A stretch of 64,000 bases of DNA from Chitinophagales bacterium (GCA_040877935.1 JBBDNB010000048.1:124001-188000); one strand, 5' to 3'; shown: positions 8,304 through 18,972, counted from the stretch's first letter. The notes: generated by a model not told the origin, from the sequence alone. Translations and numbers: made by a program.

Positions 8304-11300
8304 TTAATTTTTTGATATTTCAACAATTACAGGAACCCCATTTACATCAATAGTAGTTCCGTTTTTTATTTCTGAATTTTCCGACAGGTTTTCTGCCAAA
8401 ACTTCGGTGCAAATATACTCCTTAAATCGAATTAGTGCAGACTTGATTTCTGTTTGCCCATCTAATGTAATATTTATTCTGTCTGTTACCTCAAATTTTA
8501 GATCTTTCCGCAAATTTTGAATTTTATTCACAAATTCCCGGGCATGTCCTTCATCCACCAAATCATCAGTTAGATTGATGTCTAAAGCCACTGTAACACC
8601 TTCGTCAGAGGCAACCAGCCATCCGGGAATATCTTCCGAAGTAATTTCCACTTCTCCCCTCTTTAGATCAATTTCTTCGCCATCAATATCTAGTCGAGTA
8701 AAACCTTCTTGTTCTATTTTTGATATATCTTCTTGCGAAAAAGCCGCTAATGCCTGGCTCACCGCTTTCATTTTTGGCCCCAGTTTTTTGCCCAGTAATT
8801 TGAAATTGGGCTTGATGTTTTTGGTCACAATTCCACGGGTATTTTCAACATACTCGACCTCTTTTACATTCACTTCTGAAAGTATAAGGTCTTCTACTTT
8901 TTGAAAGCGCTGCATTTCTGCTTTATCAGCAACCGGAATCAATACCTTGTTGAGCGGTTGACGCACTTTTATATTTTCCCTCTTGCGCAATGAAAGTATC
9001 AGCGAGGAAGCTTTTTGTGCCAGGAACATGCGCTGTTCCAAATCAGTATCTATAATATTGGCATCGCTTTTCGGAAAATTACTTAGGTGAACAGAAATTT
9101 CATTTTCTTTTGCAGTAGTTTGGTTTAAGTTTTTAAACAGAAAATCTGCAAAAAATGGAGCTACAGGAGCAATTAAGCCCGAAAGTGTATTCAAACAGGT
9201 ATAAAGTGTCTGATATGCCGCGATTTTATCTTCGGAATATTCCCCTTTCCAGAACCTTCTTCTGCAAAGGCGCACATACCAATTGCTCAAATGCTCATCT
9301 ACAAAATATTGAATGGCACGTGCTGCATTTGTGGGTTCGTAATCATCATAAGCTTTTTGCACTTCTTCAATAAGTGTATGCAATGCGGACAAAATCCAAC
9401 AATCAATTTCAGGACGCTTTTCCAGGGGAATTTCATCCTCTTTGTATTCAAAACCATCAATATTGGCATAGAGGGCAAAAAAGCTGTAGGTATTGTAAAG
9501 GGTGCCAAAAAATTTGCGCTGTACTTCTTTTATACCCTCGGTATTAAAGCGCAAATTTTCCCAGGGTTTTGCATTGGAAATAATGTACCAGCGCGTGGCA
9601 TCTGCACCATATTTTGTAATGGTTTTAAAAGGGTCTACCGCATTGCCCAGGCGTTTGGACATTTTCTGGCCGTTTTTGTCTAAAAGCAGGCCATTGGAAA
9701 TCACATTTTTATAGGCTACAGAATCAAAACACATGGTGCCAATGGCATGTAAAGTAAAAAACCAACCCCTCGTCTGATCCACACCTTCGGCTATAAAATC
9801 TGCCGGAAAATTGGCTTTGAATTGTGGGTTGTCTTCCGATTTACTGTGCCATTGCGCAAAGGGCATAGCTCCTGAATCGAACCAAACATCTATCAAGTCG
9901 GCTTCTCGGGTCATTTTTCTGCCCGAAGGAGAAACTAAAATAATATCATCTACAAAAGGCTTGTGCAGGTCAAAATCTTTTGGCAAGTTTTCTTTCATAA
10001 AACCGGCCTCAATGGATTTCTCTATTTCTTTTTCCAATTCTTCTATTGAACCAATGCAAATTTCTTCCTCACCGTCTTCCGTACGCCAGATAGGTAGAGG
10101 AGTGCCCCAGTAGCGGGAGCGGGAAAGGTTCCAGTCTTGCAGGTTTTCCAGCCAATTTCCAAAGCGACCGGTGCCGGTACTTTCCGGTTTCCAGTTGATG
10201 GTTTTGTTCAGCTCAATAAGCCGATCTTTTATAGCTGTTGTTTTAATAAACCAACTGTCAAGCGGATAATACAATACAGGTTTATCGGTACGCCAGCAAT
10301 GCGGATAGCTGTGCTCGTATTTTTCTACATGAAAAGCTTTGTGCTGTTCTTTGAGCCAGATGGAAAGCAGTACATCGGTATTTTTCAGCTTTTTTTCATC
10401 TTCAACATCTTGTGCTTTCATTTCAGCTTGAAGTTCGCTGTCTGTGAGGTATTCTTGTTTTACATATCTACCTGCAAATTCGCCCATTTCCTCTACGAAT
10501 TTGCCTTGTCTATTTACCAGTGGCACCTCTGCTTTGCCACGGGTAACTGTGATTCCTGCAATTCCTGCAATTTTACCAACTCGTGCATCATCTGCACCAA
10601 AAGTGGGGGCAATGTGCACAATTCCGGTACCGTCATCTGTTGTCACAAAATCTCCGGCAATTACCCTGAACGCATCGCTTTTAGGAGCTACAAAGGGAAA
10701 CAGTTGTTTGTATTGAATATCAAGCAAATCTTTTCCTGTAAAGGTCTCGACTATAAATCCGGGTTTTTTCGAGCCTTTAAATGCCTGATCAATTTGTTGT
10801 AAAGTGTTTTCTCCCAGTGCTTCAAAACTTTTATTCTCAGGAAAATCAACAGGTGTATTTTCTTTATCGAGCTTTTCTGCATCGAGAAAATAAGTTGAAA
10901 AAAGTGCTTTTGCCAATACCACACTTACCGGCTCAAAATTGTATTTGTTGTAGGTTTTTACTTTTACGTATTCTATCTTTTCACCCACTGCCAATGCTGC
11001 ATTTGAAGGCAATGTCCAGGGCGTGGTGGTCCAGGCAAGCAAATAGACTTTATCTTCAGTATCAAATAATTTTTTGGATGCCGCATTCCTTTCCACTTCA
11101 AATTGTGCAGTTACAGAAGTGTCTTTTACATCGCGGTAGCAACCGGGTTGGTTGAGTTCATGCGAGCTTAGCCCAGTTCCTGCTGCCGGGGAATAAGGTT
11201 GAATAGTATAGCCTTTGTAGAGTAGGTTTTTGCTGTGCAGTTTTTTCAGTAAATACCAAAGGGATGCAATGTAGTCATTTTCATAAGTGACATAGGGATG

Positions 11301-11735
11301 GTCCATATCTACCCAATAGCCCATTTTTCGGGTCAGGTCATTCCACACATCAGTATAGCGCATTACAGCTTCGCGGCATTTCTGATTGTATTCTGCTACG
11401 CTTACTTTTTTGCCAATGTCTTCTTTGGTGATGCCCAGTTCCTTTTCTACGCCCAATTCTACGGGCAGACCATGCGTATCCCACCCAGCTTTGCGCTCTA
11501 CTTTATAGCCTTGCATGGTTTTATAGCGGCAAAAAATATCTTTTATGGTACGTGCCATCACATGGTGGATGCCCGGCATACCATTGGCAGAGGGTGGCCC
11601 TTCGTAAAAAACGAAATTCTCTGCATCAGACCTGTTTTGAATGCTTTTTTCAAAAACAGTTGCCTTCTTCCAGAATTCACTGATGGATTGATCAATTTCT
11701 GGCAAATTGAGTCCTTTAAACTCCTTGTACCCCAT
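8304..11735 (-). CDS. ileS: Isoleucyl-tRNA synthetase (eukaryote-like type)
   Basis: The 1143-residue class I synthetase attaches isoleucine to tRNA-Ile. The HIGH-type signature is in NGMPGIHHVMAR (GIHH at 55-58) and the KMSKR loop is at 691-695. The editing (CP1) domain lies between them, with TTPWTLPSNAAL and DDGTGIVHIAP visible. The C-terminal ~200 residues match the extended form of eukaryote-like (type 2) bacterial IleRS, not the zinc-finger end of E. coli IleRS. That type is often insensitive to mupirocin, which is family knowledge and not shown here. The start overlaps the end of the upstream transporter gene by 20 bases. Confidence 0.96.
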   Translation of the reverse strand: MGYKEFKGLNLPEIDQSISEFWKKATVFEKSIQNRSDAENFVFYEGPPSANGMPGIHHVMARTIKDIFCRYKTMQGYKVERKAGWDTHGLPVELGVEKELGITKEDIGKKVSVAEYNQKCREAVMRYTDVWNDLTRKMGYWVDMDHPYVTYENDYIASLWYLLKKLHSKNLLYKGYTIQPYSPAAGTGLSSHELNQPGCYRDVKDTSVTAQFEVERNAASKKLFDTEDKVYLLAWTTTPWTLPSNAALAVGEKIEYVKVKTYNKYNFEPVSVVLAKALFSTYFLDAEKLDKENTPVDFPENKSFEALGENTLQQIDQAFKGSKKPGFIVETFTGKDLLDIQYKQLFPFVAPKSDAFRVIAGDFVTTDDGTGIVHIAPTFGADDARVGKIAGIAGITVTRGKAEVPLVNRQGKFVEEMGEFAGRYVKQEYLTDSELQAEMKAQDVEDEKKLKNTDVLLSIWLKEQHKAFHVEKYEHSYPHCWRTDKPVLYYPLDSWFIKTTAIKDRLIELNKTINWKPESTGTGRFGNWLENLQDWNLSRSRYWGTPLPIWRTEDGEEEICIGSIEELEKEIEKSIEAGFMKENLPKDFDLHKPFVDDIILVSPSGRKMTREADLIDVWFDSGAMPFAQWHSKSEDNPQFKANFPADFIAEGVDQTRGWFFTLHAIGTMCFDSVAYKNVISNGLLLDKNGQKMSKRLGNAVDPFKTITKYGADATRWYIISNAKPWENLRFNTEGIKEVQRKFFGTLYNTYSFFALYANIDGFEYKEDEIPLEKRPEIDCWILSALHTLIEEVQKAYDDYEPTNAARAIQYFVDEHLSNWYVRLCRRRFWKGEYSEDKIAAYQTLYTCLNTLSGLIAPVAPFFADFLFKNLNQTTAKENEISVHLSNFPKSDANIIDTDLEQRMFLAQKASSLILSLRKRENIKVRQPLNKVLIPVADKAEMQRFQKVEDLILSEVNVKEVEYVENTRGIVTKNIKPNFKLLGKKLGPKMKAVSQALAAFSQEDISKIEQEGFTRLDIDGEEIDLKRGEVEITSEDIPGWLVASDEGVTVALDINLTDDLVDEGHAREFVNKIQNLRKDLKFEVTDRINITLDGQTEIKSALIRFKEYICTEVLAENLSENSEIKNGTTIDVNGVPVIVEISKN

Positions 11736-14082
11736 TTTTTCTTTGCTTTTTAAGTTCTTTCTTTCTTGCTGATTTACGTTTGATCTTATCGAATGACATC
11801 AGTAATGACGGCAAAAGTAAAAGATTGGCAAATAAGGAAGCTACCAATGTGATAGAAACCAATAGCCCCATATATTTGGTGCCGTCAAAACTGGAAGCGG
11901 TAAATGTAATAAATCCAAAAAACAGAATAAGTGAAGTGTAGATCATGCTCGGGCCAGTCTCCTGAATGGTATCGGCTACCGTTTTTGGAATATTCCAATC
12001 GTGGCGCGCCAGCTCCTGTTTGTATTTTGCCAAAAAGTGAATGGTGAAATCTACTGAGATACCAAATGCCACACTGAATACCAATACAGTAGATGGTTTT
12101 AGCGGAATATCAAAATAGCCCATAATTCCGGCTGTAAAAAACAAGGGGATTATATTGGGTATTAGTGAAATAATCAACATTCTGAACGAACGGAAAAGAT
12201 AAGCCATAATAAATGCTATCAGCACAAAAGCTATAGCGACACTATTGACCAGTCCATTGACCAGATATCGATAGCCTTCATATGCGACTATACTTGTTCC
12301 GGTAAATGAAATATCAAAATCTTCAGCAGGGAAAATAGGTGCAAAAATAGCCTCTAATGTCTGCATCAACTCGGGCAATTTATCGCTGCCAATATCCGGT
12401 ATTTTTGTGCTGATGCGCGCTATTTGTTTTGTGGAATCAACAAAATTATTAACCAGCCCCCTGTCGCCCTGTGAGTTTTTCAGATAAGTCATAATGAAGC
12501 TCATTTCAGGAGTCATGAAGTTGTCTTTGGGCAAACGATAATGGGCGGGGTTTCCATTAAAATAAGCCTGGGTAGAAAACTTGAGACCATTAACTATAGA
12601 TGTGGGTTTTGAAAACCACTGATGCGCAAAAAGACTGTCTTGAACCTGATTTACCTTATTGAGGAATTTAAGATCCATTGCCCCTTTCGGCTTTTTTGTA
12701 TCTACAAGGATTTCGAGCGGCATAATGCCTTTGAAGTTTTTCTCTACGAATTGTAAATCCTTGTAAACCTCACTTTCATGGGGCACATCATCCAGGATAA
12801 AGCCCCTGGTTTGAAGCAAAAGACTGCCCGAAATGGCAAAGGTTATTACAAGCGCGGCAATTAGATAAACTTTCTTGCGGTGACGTGTAGCAATACCGTT
12901 CAATGCTTTGAGAATACCGGCCAGTGCTTTTCGGTCTAAATGTTTCATTTGCCCTTCCATTGGATCGGGCAGGTAGCTGAAAATAATAGGAATGCAAATA
13001 AGCGAGATCAGGAAGATCGAAGAGATCATGATACCGGCAACTATACCAAATTCTCTAAGCAGTCCGCTGTCGGAAAAAGCAAAAACACCAAAGCCAATGG
13101 CAGTGGTCAGGTTGGCAAAAAAAGTTACATAGCCTATTTTCTGGATTACACGACTGAGCGCTCTTGCTTTGTTGCCGTGTTTTTTAAATTCCAGGTGATA
13201 TTTATTCAGCAGATATACACAATTTGGGATACCGATAATAACGATCAGATTGGGTACCAGGCTGGTAAGTACATTAATTTTGTAATCAAGGACGTGTAAA
13301 AGTCCGCCACACCATATTACGCCAATACCAACTACCAGCACAGGGAATATTACAGCATAAACTGAGCGAAAAAGGAAAAAGAGGATGCTGATCAAAATCA
13401 GTACGGAATAAACCAGTACAATGACCAGTTCAGCTTTCATGGTTTCCACCTTGTGATTGCGGATATAAGGCAGGCCGGAAATGTGTAAATTTAAATGATT
13501 GTTAGATTCGTACCTGTTGATTATCTCATCGAACTCTTTAAAAAAGGCAACCCGCACTTCAGAATCAATTTTTTCTTCATCCATAGTCAGAGCCATGAAT
13601 GTGATGCCTTTTTCTTCATCGAAGAGTAATTTATCGTAAAAGGGCCGATCTCTTAAAAGTTGTGCCAGAACTTTCATTTCTTCCTGTGTTTCAGGAATTT
13701 TAGTGGGGATATGAACCAGTTCAAACTTTTTTTCCTCCTTGTTTTTAACAAAATCATAGGCATTGCTAATACCAAGGAATTGTTCAATGCCATCCAGTTC
13801 TAAAAGTTCATTGCCCAGTGCTGCCCATTTTTGATAAAAATCGAGCTCAAAAAACCTTTTCTTTTCAACTGCTACAATGATTACATTGCCGTCTTCACCA
13901 AATTTTTTTCTGAAGTTTTGATAATCGATTAACTTTGGATGATCCTTTGGAACGACTTTGGACATTTTATAATCGATCTCTAAATCCCTGGCCAGGTAGC
14001 CCATCAACAAGGTGAATACCCCAATAACAATCAGGATAGGCAGACGGTATCGAAGGATTAATTTAGAGGATTTTAAAAGCAT
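11716..14082 (-). CDS. RND-superfamily (MMPL-type) transporter
   Basis: This 788-residue protein has the RND repeat layout: one membrane helix, a large periplasmic domain, five or six helices, and the same again. Helix groups lie at about 14-30, 215-370 and 405-425, 625-760. MMPL-like features include an SSD-like segment around VLVYSVLILISILFFLF and AFGISVDFTIHFLAKY near the end. The family exports lipids, hopanoids or hydrophobic compounds, and the substrate cannot be told from sequence. It is the first gene of the run into ileS, dksA-like and lspA. A candidate -7 box is at 14099-14106. Confidence 0.85.
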   Translation of the reverse strand: MLLKSSKLILRYRLPILIVIGVFTLLMGYLARDLEIDYKMSKVVPKDHPKLIDYQNFRKKFGEDGNVIIVAVEKKRFFELDFYQKWAALGNELLELDGIEQFLGISNAYDFVKNKEEKKFELVHIPTKIPETQEEMKVLAQLLRDRPFYDKLLFDEEKGITFMALTMDEEKIDSEVRVAFFKEFDEIINRYESNNHLNLHISGLPYIRNHKVETMKAELVIVLVYSVLILISILFFLFRSVYAVIFPVLVVGIGVIWCGGLLHVLDYKINVLTSLVPNLIVIIGIPNCVYLLNKYHLEFKKHGNKARALSRVIQKIGYVTFFANLTTAIGFGVFAFSDSGLLREFGIVAGIMISSIFLISLICIPIIFSYLPDPMEGQMKHLDRKALAGILKALNGIATRHRKKVYLIAALVITFAISGSLLLQTRGFILDDVPHESEVYKDLQFVEKNFKGIMPLEILVDTKKPKGAMDLKFLNKVNQVQDSLFAHQWFSKPTSIVNGLKFSTQAYFNGNPAHYRLPKDNFMTPEMSFIMTYLKNSQGDRGLVNNFVDSTKQIARISTKIPDIGSDKLPELMQTLEAIFAPIFPAEDFDISFTGTSIVAYEGYRYLVNGLVNSVAIAFVLIAFIMAYLFRSFRMLIISLIPNIIPLFFTAGIMGYFDIPLKPSTVLVFSVAFGISVDFTIHFLAKYKQELARHDWNIPKTVADTIQETGPSMIYTSLILFFGFITFTASSFDGTKYMGLLVSITLVASLFANLLLLPSLLMSFDKIKRKSARKKELKKQRKNGVQGV

Positions 14083-14098
14083 AGATTGAAAGTGGCTG

Positions 14099-14106
14099 CA
14101 AATTTA
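14099..14106 (-). promoter_or_regulatory. Candidate Bacteroidota -7 box upstream of the MMPL transporter
   Basis: Read on the - strand this is TAAATTTG, matching TAnnTTTG of the Bacteroidota primary sigma factor, 17 bases before the ATG at 14082. I see no convincing -33 TTG element at the right distance, so confidence is low. Confidence 0.3.
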
Positions 14107-14249
14107 AGGTTTTGACCATAAATATTTATATCCTTGTCAGTCCAATTTACAGTGCTTTATGCCAATGAAGAATGTGATTGTAATATTGTAGCAGCAAAAT
14201 AAGAAGGTGTAAATCGCAACATTGAATATAAGAAAAGCATTACTGTACT

Positions 14250-16622
14250 ATGCGCTGCAAACAATCGTTTTATAAATCAAAGTACAACAGATTGCTCAAA
14301 ACTATTTATACTTTATTATTGATCATTGGTATTCTTGGTTCTCTCGAAGCACAGCCTTTGGCTATTGGAGAATGGCGCTATCATGCTGCTTATGGAAATG
14401 TTCAGTCTATTGCTGTTGCTGAACAGGAAAATTTAGTTTATGCTTCCAGTCCCAATGCCATGTTTAGCTATGATACCGAAACCGAAGAAATTCAGCGCTT
14501 TAACAAAGTCAATGGCTTGAGTGATGTGGGAATTCAAAGAATAGATTATTCAACTGATGCTAAGACACTTGTTATTTCCTACTCTAATGGCAATATTGAT
14601 TTGTTGAAAGAAAATACAATTGTAAATATTTCCGCACTTAAACGTTCGCCAATTGCAAACACCAAGATTATAAATAATATTTATTTTAGCGACAGCCTCG
14701 CTTTTATGTCGTGCAGTTTTGGGATAATGGTGTTGGACTTAACCAATGAATTAATCAGGGCAACATACATTATTGGGCAAGGCGGACAACAAACTGCTGT
14801 TTCTGATTTTACAATTTTTGATGGCTATTACTGGGCGGCTACATCTGATGGATTAAAACGTGCAAATCCTGTTAATACCAATCTTCAGAATTTTGAGTTC
14901 TGGGAAACGGTAAGCTATCCCGGCAGCGATAGTATAAATATCTTAGAATTAGAAAACTGGAAGGAAAAGCTTGTAATTGCTACTGACAAAAGTGTTTATT
15001 CAGGAAACCTCAACTCCTGGAACCTCCTTGTTGAAAGAACGAATGCAGGGTATAGTTTTTTAAATTCCATGAGCGACCAACTGATAATGTTAGAAACCAA
15101 AAGTGATACAACAGGGGTCGAACGTCAATATATTTTATATCAATCTGAAACAGATTCATTGCATATTAATAGCAGATTTATATCTTTTCCAAGTGATCTT
15201 ATATTGAGTTCTAATGGCGAAATATGGGGCGGGGACAAAGGGCGTTCCTTATTGCATTTTGACGATTATGATATTGAACCGGAACGCATATCGCCCAGAT
15301 CGCCCTATACAGAAAAAGTATTTGACATGGATGCCGCTAATGGTAAACTCTGGGTTGCGACAGGGGGCTATAGCAGTACTTTTAATTATAATTACAATGC
15401 AGATGGCGCACTTAAATTAGACCAAAGCTCCTACTGGTCTTTTTACAATCAATTTTCCCATCCTGAATTCCAAGGTTTTTTAGATATAGTGACAGTGAAG
15501 ATGCATCCAAATCCCAACAGGGAAGATGTTTATTTTGGTTCATTTTATGCTGGACTAATGCATTTTGACGGGGAAAACTTTAAGCAGTATGATAATGAGA
15601 ACAGCATTCTGAAAACCAGATCAGGAGATAGCTTACGCACTGCAATTAACAAACTGAATTTTGATGCTTCAGAAAATCTTTGGATGACCTCATACGATAC
15701 AGAATTTCCAATCACAATTTTGACTGCCGATGATGAATGGTTGCAATTAAAACCATCGGTTACAGTGGCCAATAATTCTCTTACTGATTTTGTGTTTGAC
15801 GATGCAGGACAAGTCTGGTTTTTAATACGCAGATCAAATGAGCAGGGACTTCTAGTGCTCAATCATGGCAACACACTTGATGATCCTTCAGACGATGTGT
15901 ACAGGATATTGAGAAACGGAGAAGGCCTTGGCAATCTTCCCTCAAACCAGGTGCGCAGCATTGCTAAAGATAAAAATGGAGATATCTGGGTGGGAACTGA
16001 GCAGGGAATAGCGGTTTTCTATTGTGCAAGTTCTGCATTGACTGAAAATGGCTGCGATGCCCAACAAATATTTGTAGAACAGGATGGGCTGGGCGCGTTT
16101 CTTTTGGATGATCAGGCTATTAATGCCATTGCTGTGGATGGAGGAAACAGAAAATGGATCGGAACAAGCAATGGTCTCTGGCTTTTTTCTCCTGATGGAA
16201 CCCGGCAACTGGAATATTTTAATGAAGAGAATAGTCCACTGCCCTCTGACAATATTGTAAGTATTGCTATAGATGGAAAAACCGGTGAGGTATTTGCCGG
16301 AACAGAAAGAGGTATTATAAGTCTGAAAGGAGAAGCCACAGAAGGCGGTGAAGAACACAGCAATGTGTATGTATATCCCAATCCGGTGCGGCATGATTAT
16401 CACGGACCAATAGCGGTAAAGGGTTTGGTGGATGATGCTATTGTAAAATTCACGGATGTTAGTGGCCAACTGATTTATGAAACCCGTGCCTATGGTGGAC
16501 AGGCCATTTGGAACGGCAGAACCCCAAATGGGCAAAGGGCAAAATCCGGGGTTTATCTTGTTTTTTCTTCCAATGATGATGGCTCTGAAAAATTTGTGGC
16601 CAAATTTGTCCTCATAAAATAA
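14250..16622 (+). CDS. porZ: T9SS component PorZ-like two-domain beta-propeller protein
   Basis: PorZ is a surface beta-propeller protein of the type IX secretion system, linked to processing and A-LPS anchoring of cargo. The 790-residue protein has a signal peptide (hydrophobic 18-35, ending near LEAQ). Repeated propeller blades follow, with IWVGTEQGIAVF, KWIGTSNGLWLF and VFAGTERGIISL as clear two-component-regulator-type propeller strands. A type A T9SS C-terminal domain closes it (about 704-790: VYVYPNPV ... GVYLVF ... KFVLIK). The N-terminal segment from IGEWRYHAAYGNV to the first blades fits PorZ. It lies 6 bases before recO. Confidence 0.85.
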   Translation: MRCKQSFYKSKYNRLLKTIYTLLLIIGILGSLEAQPLAIGEWRYHAAYGNVQSIAVAEQENLVYASSPNAMFSYDTETEEIQRFNKVNGLSDVGIQRIDYSTDAKTLVISYSNGNIDLLKENTIVNISALKRSPIANTKIINNIYFSDSLAFMSCSFGIMVLDLTNELIRATYIIGQGGQQTAVSDFTIFDGYYWAATSDGLKRANPVNTNLQNFEFWETVSYPGSDSINILELENWKEKLVIATDKSVYSGNLNSWNLLVERTNAGYSFLNSMSDQLIMLETKSDTTGVERQYILYQSETDSLHINSRFISFPSDLILSSNGEIWGGDKGRSLLHFDDYDIEPERISPRSPYTEKVFDMDAANGKLWVATGGYSSTFNYNYNADGALKLDQSSYWSFYNQFSHPEFQGFLDIVTVKMHPNPNREDVYFGSFYAGLMHFDGENFKQYDNENSILKTRSGDSLRTAINKLNFDASENLWMTSYDTEFPITILTADDEWLQLKPSVTVANNSLTDFVFDDAGQVWFLIRRSNEQGLLVLNHGNTLDDPSDDVYRILRNGEGLGNLPSNQVRSIAKDKNGDIWVGTEQGIAVFYCASSALTENGCDAQQIFVEQDGLGAFLLDDQAINAIAVDGGNRKWIGTSNGLWLFSPDGTRQLEYFNEENSPLPSDNIVSIAIDGKTGEVFAGTERGIISLKGEATEGGEEHSNVYVYPNPVRHDYHGPIAVKGLVDDAIVKFTDVSGQLIYETRAYGGQAIWNGRTPNGQRAKSGVYLVFSSNDDGSEKFVAKFVLIK

Positions 16623-16628
16623 GCTGCT

Positions 16629-17339
16629 GTGCTGCTGCAAACCCGCGGATTGGTTTTAAGAATCACCAAATACTCTGAGAGCAGTATTATAGCCCGCGTA
16701 TTTACCAGGGAAAGAGGCGTGCAATCCATTATATTGAAAGGAGTACGTTCCTCAAAAGCCAAAAACAAAGCAGCAATTTGGCATCCGGGGAATTTACTTG
16801 ACATGATCATTTATTTCCAATCCGGGAAAAACCTGAAAAACATAAAAGAGTGCAGACTTCACCATATATACAATCGCGTACAGGGAAATATGCTCAGAAG
16901 TGCCATGCTGATGTTTTTAACAGAGGTCTTGAATGCAGTGCTTAAAGAAGAGGATGAATTGGAGAACACTGTGGCTTATGAATTTGTAGAGCAGCAATTC
17001 TTAAAACTTGATGAAGCTGAACTGCCCGATAAAAATTTTCACATCCGCTTTTTGCTTCGCCTGAGCAATCATTTTGGAATTTATCCCAAAGACAATTATT
17101 CGCATGTAGCACCTTACTTTAAATTTTCAGAAGGAGCATTTTCTTCAGTAAAAGGCAATGACGTGCTAAATGCTGAAATAAGCAAGCAGCTTTTCAGAAT
17201 TATGAATGGCGAAAATTTCAACATTACTACGGCTCAAAGAGCACAGTTGATAGAAGCACTACTCAATTACTACCGGGTGCAAATAGGGGGTTTTGGAACC
17301 ATTCGTTCGCATTTAATTTTGCATCAGGTTTTTGCTTGA
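16629..17339 (+). CDS. recO: DNA repair protein RecO
   Basis: RecO works with RecF and RecR to load RecA on SSB-coated DNA. The 236-residue protein starts at a GTG and opens with the OB-fold pattern TRGLVLRITKYSESSIIARVFTRERG, then has a helical C-terminal domain ending in IRSHLILHQVF. The zinc-binding cysteines of E. coli-type RecO are absent, as in many Bacteroidota. It begins 6 bases after porZ, so the two are probably cotranscribed, and it converges with the M20 amidohydrolase 32 bases downstream. Confidence 0.93.
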   Translation: MLLQTRGLVLRITKYSESSIIARVFTRERGVQSIILKGVRSSKAKNKAAIWHPGNLLDMIIYFQSGKNLKNIKECRLHHIYNRVQGNMLRSAMLMFLTEVLNAVLKEEDELENTVAYEFVEQQFLKLDEAELPDKNFHIRFLLRLSNHFGIYPKDNYSHVAPYFKFSEGAFSSVKGNDVLNAEISKQLFRIMNGENFNITTAQRAQLIEALLNYYRVQIGGFGTIRSHLILHQVFA

Positions 17340-17371
17340 TTGTTTTTCCCCTTTAGTGCATTCGTGTCCAT

Positions 17372-18562
17372 TCACTCCAAATCCTTCAAAGCCAAATAGG
17401 CCATCCATCCGGGGCTTTGTTCCAGGGCTTTTTTATCGATGTCAAAGTGTGGGGAATGTACGGGATAGCTAATGCCCTTTTCGGGATTGCCCACGCCCAG
17501 GCGGTAAAACAGTGCAGGTGCTTTTTGTGAAAAATAGGCAAAATCTTCGGCTGTCATGCGCATTTCCAGTTCGTGTACATTCTCTGCTCCCCAGAAATCC
17601 TTGGCCCACTGCATGGCCTTTTCGGTCAATTCTTCATCATTATATACAAAGGGGTATCCTCTTCTGATTTCTAAATTAAACGTAGCTCCTGTTGCCAATT
17701 CAATGCCCTTGGCCACTTCCCGAATACGCTCATGCGCCTTTTCGCGCCATTCCTCGTCAAAAGTCCTAAAAGTGCCTTCTACATGTACTTTTTCGGGGAT
17801 TACATTGGTAGCACCGCCATCGGAATTTATTTTGCCAAAACTCAATACCGTGGGAACAACGGGCGGTGCATTTCTACTGATTACCTGCTGTACCGTTATC
17901 AAAAACTGTGCAGTGGCAATGATGGGGTCAATATTGTAATGCGGCAATGCGCCATGTCCGCCCTTGCCGACTACTTCCAAATAGACTTCATCGGCAGAGG
18001 CCATATAGCTTCCGGGCCGCATCCCAATTTGTCCGGCAGGCAACTCGGGATAAACATGCTGCCCAAAAATATGCTCTACCTTGGGATTTTCCATCACGCC
18101 TTCTTTGATCATCACGGAAGCACCACCGGGCAGTTTTTCCTCAGAAGGCTGAAAAAACAATTTGATGGTTCCGCTCCATTCGTCCTTTAGTTCATTCAAA
18201 ATCCAGGCCGTACCGAGCAAGCTGGAAGTGTGCACATCATGACCACAGGCATGCATCAATCCTTTGGTTTTCGATTTATAAGGCACATCATTTTTTTCCT
18301 CAATCGGCAAGGCATCCATATCGCCACGCAGGGCAATGGTCCTCGATTCAGGATTTTTGCCTTTCAGGTAGGCCACTATTCCTGTTTTGGCCACACCAGA
18401 TTTATAGGGAATTCCCCACTCGTCTAATTTTTCGGTGACTTTTTGGGAAGTGCGGTTTTCGTTAAATGCCAATTCAGGATGCATATGCATGTCTTCCCTG
18501 AATGCCAGCACTTCTGGGAAAATTTTTTTTGAAAGCGTTTTTATTTCATTGATATCAATCAT
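17372..18562 (-). CDS. M20-family amidohydrolase (N-acyl amino acid hydrolase type)
   Basis: The 396-residue metallopeptidase belongs to the M20D amidohydrolases, which remove acyl groups from N-acyl amino acids or related amides. Metal-binding motifs are visible: MHACGHDVHTS (C106, H108), then FQPSEEKLPGGA with the catalytic glutamates, FGQHVYPELPAG, and a late His near VHSPHFDID. The dimerisation lid lies between about residues 185 and 295. No signal peptide is present, so it is cytoplasmic. The ATG overlaps the stop of the SPOR gene (ATGA). Substrate cannot be chosen from sequence. Confidence 0.92.
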   Translation of the reverse strand: MIDINEIKTLSKKIFPEVLAFREDMHMHPELAFNENRTSQKVTEKLDEWGIPYKSGVAKTGIVAYLKGKNPESRTIALRGDMDALPIEEKNDVPYKSKTKGLMHACGHDVHTSSLLGTAWILNELKDEWSGTIKLFFQPSEEKLPGGASVMIKEGVMENPKVEHIFGQHVYPELPAGQIGMRPGSYMASADEVYLEVVGKGGHGALPHYNIDPIIATAQFLITVQQVISRNAPPVVPTVLSFGKINSDGGATNVIPEKVHVEGTFRTFDEEWREKAHERIREVAKGIELATGATFNLEIRRGYPFVYNDEELTEKAMQWAKDFWGAENVHELEMRMTAEDFAYFSQKAPALFYRLGVGNPEKGISYPVHSPHFDIDKKALEQSPGWMAYLALKDLE

Positions 18563-18972
18563 AAATCCTCCAAAGGTATGTCGTCTTGAATAATAAAAGC
18601 ATCCGGAAACTCTCTCTGGATCAGAATCAACTCCCTGTAGGCATCAATCTTGCTGCGGTAAGCACCTTCCCTGAGTTTGAAATTGGGTTGCTGATAGATC
18701 ATTGTTGAACGCTTTTCGGGGAATGCTTTGTAAAAATCAGATTTGAAATTTAGAATGGCTTGCCTGTTTGTTCCGGCAATCAATTGAATCCGATAACCAG
18801 AAAAAACAGCTTTTTGCTTATTATTAATAATAAAGTTTTTGATTAGCGTGTCTAATTTTGCGGGATAATGATATGTGATTTTCCCCACTTTCACACTGTC
18901 TTTTTCGCCAGCTTGAACGGCAAATGCGCACATTGCTAAAGCAAAAATCAAAATACCTTTTAAAATTTTCAT
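18559..18972 (-). CDS. Secreted SPOR-like domain protein
   Basis: The 137-residue protein has a clear signal peptide (residues 1-21, ending VQAG). Its C-terminal half (about 58-135) resembles a SPOR domain: GYRIQLIAGTNRQAI, the central FPEKRSTMIYQQPNFKLREGAYRSKIDAY, and a final beta/alpha segment. SPOR domains bind denuded peptidoglycan glycan at division sites. It overlaps deoC upstream and the amidohydrolase downstream by 4 bases each, so translation is likely coupled, although the three functions are not obviously related. Confidence 0.75.
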   Translation of the reverse strand: MKILKGILIFALAMCAFAVQAGEKDSVKVGKITYHYPAKLDTLIKNFIINNKQKAVFSGYRIQLIAGTNRQAILNFKSDFYKAFPEKRSTMIYQQPNFKLREGAYRSKIDAYRELILIQREFPDAFIIQDDIPLEDL